A stretch of 64,000 nucleotides of DNA from positions 340,245-404,244 of the forward strand of contig JAKASQ010000002.1 of NCBI GenBank assembly GCA_021828195.1. Direction: 5' to 3'. The position numbers and the translations under genes are program-made. Within the stretch, counting starts at the first letter, position 1. Every line of letters begins with the position of its first letter. The notes below the pieces were generated by a model, which made no database searches, was not told where the DNA came from, and worked only from the letters and a program-made list of their open reading frames with translations. Positions 34,807 through 42,073 of this stretch are shown piece by piece. The stretch is from Thermoplasmata archaeon. GTDB taxonomy: Archaea; Thermoplasmatota; Thermoplasmata; Lutacidiplasmatales; UBA184.

Positions 34807-36600
34807 GTGCTCTGGCGGGCCGGGGTGGGCTTCCCCGGGGGGCGGCCCGTGAGGAGGGAGACGGCGCTCTTCCTCGGAGGGCTCGCGACGCTCTTGGTCG
34901 TGCTCGCGGTCGAGCCTTACATCTCCTTCTCCCTGTTCGGATCGGATTCGGGCGAGTACTACACGCTGACCCACGCCCTCGTCTCGACCGGCCACCTGCC
35001 GCACGGAGCCGCGTACGTGGGCTGGGGTACGGCGTATCCGGACTTTCCCGGCATCTTCCTCCTCTCCGGCGCCGGATCCGGCGCGCTCGGGATCGACCCG
35101 CTCTCCGCGTTGACGATCATCATCCCCGTGGTCTCCGCGCTCTCCGTTTTCCCGCTGTTCCTCCTGTTCCGCCGGCTCTACGCCCACGATTCGATCGCAC
35201 TGCTCGGGGCCGCGTTCGCCTCGGTCGCGATGCCCCGGATGTTCTCGATCGCGCACCCGGCACCGCTCGCGCTCGGGGACTTCCTGTGCGTCGCCGCGAT
35301 CTGGCTCTTCGTGGAAACCCGCCGGGACTCCCGATTCTACCTGCCGCTCGTGCTGGCGAGCGGGGCGCTGATCGTGACCCACCATCTCTCCTCGTTCATG
35401 TTCGTCCTGAGCGCGCTCGGAAGCCTTCTTCTCCTCGAGCTCTGGCGACCGGGCCTGTGGAGCCGCCGCTTTCCGACGCGCGAGCTCGGGTTCATCGCCG
35501 CCTTCATCACCGCGACCCTCGCCTACTGGTTCTATGGCACGTCCTCCTTCGTGGCGACCGTCATTGCGCCGGGGCTCGGCGGCGACGCGCTCGCGGGATT
35601 CGCCGCGCTCGAAGCGCTGGGTCTCGCGGGCGTCGGGGTCGCCGGGCTCGTCCTGTACTGGCGCCGAGGAGCGTTCCGACCCCGTCGGACCTGGGTCCGG
35701 ATGCCGAGCGATCGCAGCCTCGTGCGGGACATGGCGATCCTCGCGGCCCTGATCTTCGGAGGCATCGCGACCGTCCTGTTCATTCCCCTCCCTGGGACGA
35801 GCCAGTTGACGAGCCCGATGGCGATCCTCTGGTTCGCACCGGTCCTCGGTATGGGGATCCTCACGGCCGGCAGCCGGCGGGCACCAACGGCCTCGCGGCT
35901 CGGCCCGCTCTCCCTGACGATGGCGACCGCGTTAGGGATCGGCGCCGCGCTCACGCTGCTCGCGACGTACTACCTCAGCTCGACGTCCGGGTTCGTCGAA
36001 GCGATCCCCGCCTCGCGCTACGTGGAGTACCTGTTCATCCCGATCGGGCTACTGGCCGCGATCGGCGTGGGCGCGCTCGTCGCACGCGCCGGCGAACGGG
36101 GGGGTCGACGAGCGCTCGTGGCGGCGTCGCTCGGCGTGGTCCTGCTCGTGGCGGCGAACGCCGCGATCGTCTATCCCCCGCAGGCCAACTTCGGAGGATT
36201 CCAGGAAGGGTACCCACCGGGCGATGCCGCGCTCTGGCAGTGGGTCTCCATCGGAGTGCCGCAGAACCAGGTGATCGCGAGCTCGCACCCGCTCAGCTCG
36301 GCGGTGTTCGGCTTCGACGGAAATCGTGCGACCTGGGGATCGACCCCGGCCCTGTTCACGGGGTCGAACTGGACGAGCGCCGCGGCCGAGTTACGGAGCT
36401 CGGACGCGCCCCATTCTCCCTTCCCGATCGACGTGGTGATCGTGGACTCGGTGATGTACGGGGGCGTCGCGCTCGATCCGTCGGCGGCCGCCCTCCCGCT
36501 GAGCCCCGCGGCGATCGCGTGGTTCGAGCATGCACCCTTCCTCGTCCTGTACGAGAGCGGTCAGGACGTGACCTACCTGGTCGACGCGGCCTACGAATGA
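34807..36600 (+). CDS. Polytopic membrane protein, GT-C glycosyltransferase-like
   Basis: A 597-residue protein with about 12 hydrophobic segments (for example ALFLGGLATLLVVLAVEPY and LTIIIPVVSALSVFPLFLLF) and a C-terminal soluble part (about residues 470-597) facing one side. The first loop contains GSDSGEYYTLTHAL, an acidic DSxEY motif like those of GT-C fold oligosaccharyl- or dolichol-sugar transferases. Two GTG starts are possible, 34807 and 34849. The second overlaps the TGA of a 23-codon ATG-started leader frame (34781-34852). A TTATAG box near 34746-34751 suits transcription from about 34773. The transfer reaction is inference. Confidence 0.7.
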   Translation: MLWRAGVGFPGGRPVRRETALFLGGLATLLVVLAVEPYISFSLFGSDSGEYYTLTHALVSTGHLPHGAAYVGWGTAYPDFPGIFLLSGAGSGALGIDPLSALTIIIPVVSALSVFPLFLLFRRLYAHDSIALLGAAFASVAMPRMFSIAHPAPLALGDFLCVAAIWLFVETRRDSRFYLPLVLASGALIVTHHLSSFMFVLSALGSLLLLELWRPGLWSRRFPTRELGFIAAFITATLAYWFYGTSSFVATVIAPGLGGDALAGFAALEALGLAGVGVAGLVLYWRRGAFRPRRTWVRMPSDRSLVRDMAILAALIFGGIATVLFIPLPGTSQLTSPMAILWFAPVLGMGILTAGSRRAPTASRLGPLSLTMATALGIGAALTLLATYYLSSTSGFVEAIPASRYVEYLFIPIGLLAAIGVGALVARAGERGGRRALVAASLGVVLLVAANAAIVYPPQANFGGFQEGYPPGDAALWQWVSIGVPQNQVIASSHPLSSAVFGFDGNRATWGSTPALFTGSNWTSAAAELRSSDAPHSPFPIDVVIVDSVMYGGVALDPSAAALPLSPAAIAWFEHAPFLVLYESGQDVTYLVDAAYE

Positions 36601-36709
36601 TGGCCGAGAAAGCGGCACTCTAGTGGGAGGAATCGGCCGGCTCATACGGGTACGGGGCCCCCCGGCTCCGCCACACGCGTGTTCGCCCCTTCTTGTTCAC
36701 GGGAGGAGC

Positions 36710-37435
36710 TCACGTGTGGGCCCCGAGCCGGTCGAACGATCCGTCCCGAAGCCAGAGGACGATCGGGATCGAGCTCCGTGCCGCGAGCGCGTGGAGAGCC
36801 GAGCGAGCGAACGCGAGCTTTCGGATCTTCCGCTCGCGCAGCCGTGGGTCCTCCTCGTCGATCCGATCGAACTCGAATCCCCAGAGGAGGATCCGCTCGG
36901 CGCCGAAGTGCTCGGCGAGGTGGACGGCCCGATCGCCATCGGTGAACCCTCCTACGTCGATTAGGTCCTCGGTGGGCGGCCCGGCCCAGGATCCGGCGAG
37001 CGCACCGGGGAACTGGGGGACCCACTCCTCGAGCGCCGGGAGGTTGTCGCCGTGGGCGTGGATCACCGCGAGCGCCCCTCGACTGTTCGCCGAGATCTCC
37101 GCGGGGATCGGTCCGTCGAGATCCGTCACGATGACGGCGGGCACGAGGCCCGCTCCGGTGCAGGCCGCCGTCGCTCCATCCGCCGCCACGATCACCGGGG
37201 TCTTCGCCCGGGGAGGCAAGCGCCACACCGGCGGGGGCCCCGCTCCCGGAGCGAGCCCGACCACGACGACCTCACGGGCGTGGAGGCGCTCGCGGATCCG
37301 CGGCAGCGGGTCGACCCGGGCCGCCGGCGGGAGGAGACGCCTCAGCGCTTCGGCGGCGCGGACCTCCCGGTCGAACGGGAACCCGAACGCGGCGCGGATT
37401 CGCGCATACTCCGGGGCCCATTCGGCGTACTCCAC
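36710..37435 (-). CDS. mptE: 6-Hydroxymethyl-7,8-dihydropterin pyrophosphokinase, MptE type
   Basis: A 241-residue MptE-like (DUF115) protein, the archaeal pyrophosphokinase that activates 6-hydroxymethyldihydropterin for folate or methanopterin synthesis. The family signature is VIVAADGATAACTGAGLVPA followed by VIVTDLDGP. IHAHGDNLPALEEW and GGFTDGDRAVHLAEHFGA are also conserved. Length is typical. It is divergent from ftsZ and may share the TTTATAAG box at 37465-37472. Confidence 0.88.
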   Translation of the reverse strand: MEYAEWAPEYARIRAAFGFPFDREVRAAEALRRLLPPAARVDPLPRIRERLHAREVVVVGLAPGAGPPPVWRLPPRAKTPVIVAADGATAACTGAGLVPAVIVTDLDGPIPAEISANSRGALAVIHAHGDNLPALEEWVPQFPGALAGSWAGPPTEDLIDVGGFTDGDRAVHLAEHFGAERILLWGFEFDRIDEEDPRLRERKIRKLAFARSALHALAARSSIPIVLWLRDGSFDRLGAHT

Positions 37436-37464
37436 GGCTTACCGCCGGAAGAGGAGCCATTGAT

Positions 37465-37472
37465 TTATAAGA
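37465..37472. promoter_or_regulatory. TATA box between mptE and ftsZ
   Basis: TTTATAAG, about 33 bp before the mptE start and 39 bp before the ftsZ ATG. It is the only AT-rich patch in the 71-bp gap, so it may serve both directions. Confidence 0.5.
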
Positions 37473-37506
37473 CGGGCCATGCTCCGGCCCTCGAGGAACA
37501 GCCGAT

Positions 37507-38619
37507 ATGCGCCCACTCGCTCAGGAGATCCTATCGCACTTGCCCGCCGATACCGCCCGCCCTCCCCTGAAACCGGGTGGGGACGATGCCGAGCTCGAAG
37601 CGGTTCTCGCCACGCTGAAAACGACCATCAAGATCATCGGCTGCGGGGGCGGGGGCTGCAACACCATCAACCGGCTCACCGAGCAGGGGCTCTCCGGCGC
37701 GGTGACGATCGCCGCCAACACCGACGCCCAGCATCTGCTCACGATCCACTCCGATCGCAAGGTCCTCCTCGGCCGACGCCTCACCCGAGGTCTCGGTGCC
37801 GGGGCGCTCCCCGATGTCGGCGAGCGCGCCGCTCAAGAGGCGAGCGACGACCTCAAGGCGCTCCTGGCGAGTTCCGACATGGTGTTCATCACCCTCGGTC
37901 TCGGCGGGGGGACCGGGACGGGTTCCGCCCCCGTCATCGCCGAGATCGCCAAGGCTTCCGGCGGGGACCCGCTCACGATCGCGGTCGCGACCCTTCCGTT
38001 CACCTCGGAAGGCACGGTGCGTACCGAGAATGCGCTCGCGGGCCTGGAGCGCCTCTCCTCGGTCGTCGACACCGTCATCACGATCCCGAACGACCGCCTG
38101 CTCGAGCTCGTGCCGCGGCTCCCCGTGCAGACCGCCTTCAAGGTCGCCGATTCCGTCCTCGCGAGCGCCATCCGCGGGATCACCGAGATCATCACCCGGC
38201 CGGGCCTCGTCAACCTCGATTTCAACGACCTGCGCACCATCCTCAAGGGCGGGGGCGTCGCGCTCATCGGCATCGGCGAGTCCGAGAGCGACAACCGGGC
38301 CGAGGACGCCGTGATGGAGGCGATCAACTCCCCGCTGCTCCGGGTCGATATCGCCGGGGCGACCGGGGCGCTCATCAACGTCACGGGCGGCCCGGACATG
38401 ACCGTCAGCGAAGCCCAGAAGGCGAGCGAGATCGTCCAGAAGACCATCAGCCCGAACGCGCGCATCATCTGGGGAGCGAACATCGACCCCACCATGCAAG
38501 CCACGATCCGCGTGCTGCTCGTGGTCACCGGCGTTAAATCCCCCCAGATTCTCGGGGCATCGTCCGCGGGATCTCACGGCTCGCGCGCGCGCGAGCACGA
38601 GATCGAAACGGTACGGTAG
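37507..38619 (+). CDS. ftsZ: Cell division GTPase FtsZ
   Basis: A 370-residue tubulin-family GTPase that forms the division ring. The N-terminal GTP loop reads IKIIGCGGGGCNTINRL; the tubulin signature is GLGGGTGTGSAPVIAEIAK. The T7 loop region is LVNLDFNDLRTIL, and the hinge is followed by IIWGANIDPTM. The N-terminal extension of about 35 residues and the Ser/Arg-rich C-terminus fit archaeal FtsZ. It heads a cluster with secE, spt5 and rpl11. FtsZ-based division agrees with a euryarchaeal host. Confidence 0.95.
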   Translation: MRPLAQEILSHLPADTARPPLKPGGDDAELEAVLATLKTTIKIIGCGGGGCNTINRLTEQGLSGAVTIAANTDAQHLLTIHSDRKVLLGRRLTRGLGAGALPDVGERAAQEASDDLKALLASSDMVFITLGLGGGTGTGSAPVIAEIAKASGGDPLTIAVATLPFTSEGTVRTENALAGLERLSSVVDTVITIPNDRLLELVPRLPVQTAFKVADSVLASAIRGITEIITRPGLVNLDFNDLRTILKGGGVALIGIGESESDNRAEDAVMEAINSPLLRVDIAGATGALINVTGGPDMTVSEAQKASEIVQKTISPNARIIWGANIDPTMQATIRVLLVVTGVKSPQILGASSAGSHGSRAREHEIETVR

Positions 38620-38630
38620 GTACAACCCCC

Positions 38631-38876
38631 ATGGCATTCCTCGACCGGGCCCGGCGGGTCCAGGACGATTTCGATGGTCGCCTGCACCACGTCGGCCACG
38701 GCAAGTACGGCCGCATCCTGCGGATGGCCCGCAAGCCCACCCGCGAGGAGTACACGCGCGTGTTGACGATCACGTTCATCGGGGCGGCGATCATCGGCCT
38801 CACGGGCTTCGGAATCTACATCTTCTTCACTCAAGCCGGCCCGTGGATCTGGGCGAATTACTTCGCCACGCTGTAG
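38631..38876 (+). CDS. secE: Protein translocase subunit SecE (Sec61 gamma)
   Basis: An 81-residue SecE. A cytosolic amphipathic part is followed by RMARKPTREEYTRVLTITFI, the conserved K(P)xxxEY segment, and then a single membrane helix (GAAIIGLTGFGIYIFF). It belongs to the SecYE protein-conducting channel. It starts 11 bases after ftsZ and precedes spt5 by 32 bases; the secE-spt5-rpl11 order is standard in archaea. Confidence 0.92.
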   Translation: MAFLDRARRVQDDFDGRLHHVGHGKYGRILRMARKPTREEYTRVLTITFIGAAIIGLTGFGIYIFFTQAGPWIWANYFATL

Positions 38877-38908
38877 GTCCCGCGGCCGTACGGAGGACAG
38901 GAGGCGGA

Positions 38909-39907
38909 ATGGCAGGGAACCCCACGGACGAAGGCATCGGTCTCCTCGGCGGTCCACCGACACCGAGCCCGGGGAAGGCGCCCACGACCCCCGCGACCGC
39001 TCGGGCGCCGATCCCTCCGCCCGGTCCCACGGCGACCCCGGCGCGCGCCGCCGAGCCGTCCCAGCTGAGCCTCAAGGCCGCCGACGACACCGTCCGGGAG
39101 GTCACGGCCGGCACGATCACCACCTTGAGCGCCGTGCTCGCCCACCAGCGCGGAAGCGCTGGCCCGGTCGAGCTCACCATCGATGTCGGCTACACCTCCA
39201 CCTACCCCGGAGAAGGGGCCGAGTGGCCCGTGCGCTGGGCTCCCCCGGGGAAGCGGACCGCCGTGGAGCTGTTCGCCCGTTCTCAGTCCGTGACCCTCAC
39301 GATGGAGGAGAACTCCCTCGTTCCCCTCTCCTTCGAGATCACCGCCCCGGTCGGAGTGCGGTACGGGGACCGCGTGGAGATCCGTCTCCAGGCGAAGGCG
39401 CTGGACGGAGGGAATCCCGCCAAGCTCACGCTCGCCTGCGTCGCTCGCCAAGCCGTGCTCGCGATCAAGAGCTCGCGCGGGTACGAGCGCGAGGTCGCCG
39501 ACACGCTGCTCGCGCGCACCGAGGAGAAGCCCGACGTCATCTTCGCGCTCCTCGTGCCGGCGGCGCTGCGCGGCTACGTCTTTGCCGAGGGGATGAGCTT
39601 CGAGGGCGTCCACGAGATGCTCAAGGGGATCCGCAAGGCCCGGGGCCTCGTCGCCGGGGAAACGACGCTCAAAGAGGTCGAGCCGCTCCTCGTCCCGAAG
39701 ATCACAGTCGAGGGATTCGTCGAGGGGGCGATCGTCGAGCTCATCGCCGGTCCGTTCAAGGGCGAGAAGGCCCGAGTGAAGCGGATCGACCAGGACAAGG
39801 AAGAGATCACCGTCGAGCTCATCGAGGCCGTGGTGCCGATCCCCGTGACGGTACGCGGCGATCACGTGCGCATGTTGGAGAAGGGAGGCGGCAAGAGTGG
39901 CGGATGA
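38909..39907 (+). CDS. spt5: Transcription elongation factor Spt5 with long N-terminal extension
   Basis: A 332-residue Spt5/NusG. The NGN domain (about 183-275) contains AIKSSRGYEREVADTL and LRGYVFAEGM with GIRKARGLVAG. The KOW domain (276-332) contains EGAIVELIAGPFKGEKARV. Archaeal Spt5 is normally about 150 residues; here 180 extra residues precede NGN. They comprise a Pro/Ala/Thr-rich linker (residues 15-50) and a strand-rich unit (about 60-178) ending in SFEITAPVGVRYGDRVEIRL, reminiscent of Ig-like or NEW3 beta domains. The last 11 bases overlap the rpl11 GTG. Start 38909 has GGAGG-type sequence upstream. Confidence 0.88.
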   Translation: MAGNPTDEGIGLLGGPPTPSPGKAPTTPATARAPIPPPGPTATPARAAEPSQLSLKAADDTVREVTAGTITTLSAVLAHQRGSAGPVELTIDVGYTSTYPGEGAEWPVRWAPPGKRTAVELFARSQSVTLTMEENSLVPLSFEITAPVGVRYGDRVEIRLQAKALDGGNPAKLTLACVARQAVLAIKSSRGYEREVADTLLARTEEKPDVIFALLVPAALRGYVFAEGMSFEGVHEMLKGIRKARGLVAGETTLKEVEPLLVPKITVEGFVEGAIVELIAGPFKGEKARVKRIDQDKEEITVELIEAVVPIPVTVRGDHVRMLEKGGGKSGG

Positions 39908-40364
39908 AGTGAGCGTCCTCGTCGAGGGTGGCAAGGCGACGGCGGGACCGCCGCTGGGCCCCGCGCTCGGACCCCTCGGGGTCAACGTGGGGCAGGTCGT
40001 CGCGAAGATCAACGAGGAAACGAAGCGGTTCGCCGGGATGCGCGTTCCCGTCATCGTCCGGGTCGATCCCGGTACCCGCCAGTTCACGCTCGTGGTCGGG
40101 CGGCCCCCGGTCACCGCGCTCCTGTTGAAGGAAGCGGGGAAGGAGAAGGGCTCGGGCAAGGCGAAGACCGACATCGTCGGGGATGTCTCGCTGGAGGCCG
40201 TTCGCAAGATCGCCGAGGCGAAGAGCGGCGACATGTTCGGCCGCTCGGTCGAGGAGAAGGTCAACCAGGTGATCGGCACCTGCGTCTCGCTCGGACTCAC
40301 GGTCGATGGCCAGGACCCCCGGGCGCTGCTCCAGGAGCGCGTGCGGAAGGGAGCCTCCGCATGA
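39897..40364 (+). CDS. rpl11: 50S ribosomal protein L11
   Basis: A 155-residue L11 with a GTG start inside the spt5 end. The conserved VEGGKATAGPPLGPALGPLG, then VNVGQVVAKINEETK, is unmistakable. The rRNA-binding C-terminal domain follows. Its last four bases (ATGA) overlap the start of a small unknown gene, where most archaea would have L1. Confidence 0.95.
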   Translation: MADEVSVLVEGGKATAGPPLGPALGPLGVNVGQVVAKINEETKRFAGMRVPVIVRVDPGTRQFTLVVGRPPVTALLLKEAGKEKGSGKAKTDIVGDVSLEAVRKIAEAKSGDMFGRSVEEKVNQVIGTCVSLGLTVDGQDPRALLQERVRKGASA

Positions 40365-40654
40365 TGGGCGGGGGCCCGCCGCCCGATCTTTCGAACGCCG
40401 AGATCGTCGACTACGAGGTGGTCGGCGGCGACGCGAAGGTCCGCCTCAAGCTCAAGGACGGCTCGGTCATCGAGGTCCGGCTGGAGATCATGAACATCCT
40501 GCGGGCGGGCCACGACGCCAACACGGGCCTTCCGAGCTACATCGTCCAGTCCGCTCCGATCGTCCGCCTCGTGGAGACCCCGAAGGAGTTGCGCAAGGCC
40601 CCGATGCGCCCCGGCACCGGCAAGGATACAAAGTCCCTGCCCGGCTTCGGATAG
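40361..40654 (+). CDS. Hypothetical protein coupled to L11
   Basis: A 97-residue protein starting within the L11 stop codon. It has a strand-rich core, EIVDYEVVGGDAKVRLKLKD followed by GSVIEVRLEIMNILRAGHDA, then a SAPIVRLVE segment and a Lys/Pro/Gly tail. No family was recognised. The coupling to L11 suggests a ribosome-linked or translation role. No metal or catalytic motif is seen. Confidence 0.65.
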   Translation: MMGGGPPPDLSNAEIVDYEVVGGDAKVRLKLKDGSVIEVRLEIMNILRAGHDANTGLPSYIVQSAPIVRLVETPKELRKAPMRPGTGKDTKSLPGFG

Positions 40655-40794
40655 CGGGCCCGCCCGCGGCCGATCGGCCGCGTCGAACGGAACGCGCCTC
40701 GAGCCGCACCGAGAGGAGTTCCCGACCCGAGTTTGTCTAGCCGCTGTTTTCCACTCGCGCGCTCCCGCTGAGGCCACGCCTCGCCCGGGGCAAC

Positions 40795-40803
40795 CTCTTT
40801 AGA
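40795..40803 (+). promoter_or_regulatory. TATA-like box for the gene at 40825
   Basis: CTCTTTAGA is centred 26 bp before the GTG at 40825, supporting it as a leaderless start. Confidence 0.45.
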
Positions 40804-40824
40804 CCCGGCTACGCTGGCAATCTT

Positions 40825-41163
40825 GTGGTCGATATGCAGGAGTCGCCCGCGACCCCTCCCGAGGATTTCGGGGGCGATCCGCGCCTCGGATGGGAGATCG
40901 CGAGCGGTCTACTGATCTTCTTGGGCTGGGGCATCGCCGTCGTGATCAACCTGCTCGCCCATGCGCTCGCGCCGGCGGACGGCATGCGACTGTGGTGGGG
41001 CATCTGGATCGGGCCCCACTTGGGAGGGTTCGCGTGGATCACCCTCGGGATCGGCGTCTTCACGGGCACGATGGGCGTGATCTTCCTCCATCTCGCGCGC
41101 ACGAGCGCGCGGGGCCCGCTCGTGCTTCCCGGCTACGACTACTCCTCCGAGCAGCCCCCGTAA
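40825..41163 (+). CDS. Small membrane protein, two or three helices
   Basis: A 112-residue protein with a GTG start. After a 22-residue polar N-terminus come hydrophobic helices IASGLLIFLGWGIAVVINLL and FAWITLGIGVFTGTMGVIFL, with a shorter hydrophobic stretch (LWWGIWIGPHLGG) between them. The C-terminus is polar. No family was recognised. It stands alone, converging on the gatDE operon end. An in-frame ATG lies nine bases inside. Confidence 0.6.
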   Translation: MVDMQESPATPPEDFGGDPRLGWEIASGLLIFLGWGIAVVINLLAHALAPADGMRLWWGIWIGPHLGGFAWITLGIGVFTGTMGVIFLHLARTSARGPLVLPGYDYSSEQPP

Positions 41164-41172
41164 CCGAGCGCC

Positions 41173-41334
41173 CTAGGAGAGTCCGGGGCCGCGACCCCGC
41201 CGCGCTCCGCCGGCGCAGTCCGAGCAGACCCGTTCAGAGGGCGTCATGTGCTCGGAACAGTACATCTGACCGCAGATGGGGCAGCTGCGCGTGGCCGGTC
41301 GCCCGCACCGGATACACTGACCGACGATCATGGT
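41173..41334 (-). CDS. Small zinc-finger protein
   Basis: A 53-residue protein made almost entirely of cysteine motifs: IVGQCIRCGRPATRSC, PICGQMYCSEH and ERVCSDC. The spacing resembles HIT-type or B-box zinc fingers. The C-terminus is Arg/Gly-rich. It lies 16 bases after the phosphoglycolate phosphatase stop and is likely the last gene of the gatD operon. Function unknown; RNA or protein binding is plausible. Confidence 0.7.
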   Translation of the reverse strand, partial: TMIVGQCIRCGRPATRSCPICGQMYCSEHMTPSERVCSDCAGGARRGRGPGLS

Positions 41335-41350
41335 GGGGACCCGGCCGAGG

Positions 41351-42073
41351 CTAGGGCCCCCTTCCCGATAAACCGCTCGCCCGGATCGCCTCAAGGAATC
41401 CGGGAGCCCCGTCCGCGCGGGTGACGAGATCGGCCGCGCGCCGCGCGCGGGGGCTCGCCGAGGGGAAGCTGACCCCGAATCCCGCCGCGCGCAGGAGCCG
41501 CGCGTCGTTGTCCCCGTCACCGATCGCGACCACGTGCTCGAGGCCGAGCCCTAGCAGCTCGACCGCTCGGCGCACTCCGAAGTACTTGCCCGCGCCCCGC
41601 TCCATCAAATGGATCGCGAACCCACTGCTCTCCGCGTAGGCGTTGACGCCCCGCATCCGGCGGCGCACCTCCGCGAGGGGAACGCTCGAATCGATGCCGA
41701 CCTCGGTCTCGCGCCACCGGTCGGTGAAGAGTCGATGGACGGGGAGGCCGGTCGCCCGGAGTGCCCGGTACGCCGCGAGCGCCACGCGTCGGTCCGCGAG
41801 GTGCTCGATCCGCTCCCCGGACTCGGTATGCTGGTAGACGATCCCGCCGTTCTCCGCGACGATCGGGCCCACGAGGCCGAGCGAGCGGTGGAGCGCGAGG
41901 GCGATCGGCAGCACGTTGCCCGTCGCGAGGATGACGGGGATTCCTCGGTCGGTCAGGCGTCGCAGCGCGCCGAGCGCCGCGGGGTGGAGGCGGCGCTCGG
42001 GGTCGGTGATGGTCCCGTCGACATCCGTGACGAGGACCCGAAGGTCCTTCGATGCGCGGGCGGCGCGCCTCAC
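41351..42073 (-). CDS. pgp: Phosphoglycolate phosphatase, archaeal HAD type
   Basis: A 240-residue HAD-superfamily (Cof-type) phosphatase like archaeal phosphoglycolate phosphatases. HAD motif I is VLVTDVDGTITDP with both catalytic aspartates. Motif II is PVILATGN, and motif IV is HVVAIGDGDNDARLL. The PIVAENGGIVYQ segment is conserved in the archaeal group. The GTG start overlaps the gatE stop by four bases. Sugar-phosphatase activity is an alternative. Confidence 0.85.
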   Translation of the reverse strand: MRRAARASKDLRVLVTDVDGTITDPERRLHPAALGALRRLTDRGIPVILATGNVLPIALALHRSLGLVGPIVAENGGIVYQHTESGERIEHLADRRVALAAYRALRATGLPVHRLFTDRWRETEVGIDSSVPLAEVRRRMRGVNAYAESSGFAIHLMERGAGKYFGVRRAVELLGLGLEHVVAIGDGDNDARLLRAAGFGVSFPSASPRARRAADLVTRADGAPGFLEAIRASGLSGRGP

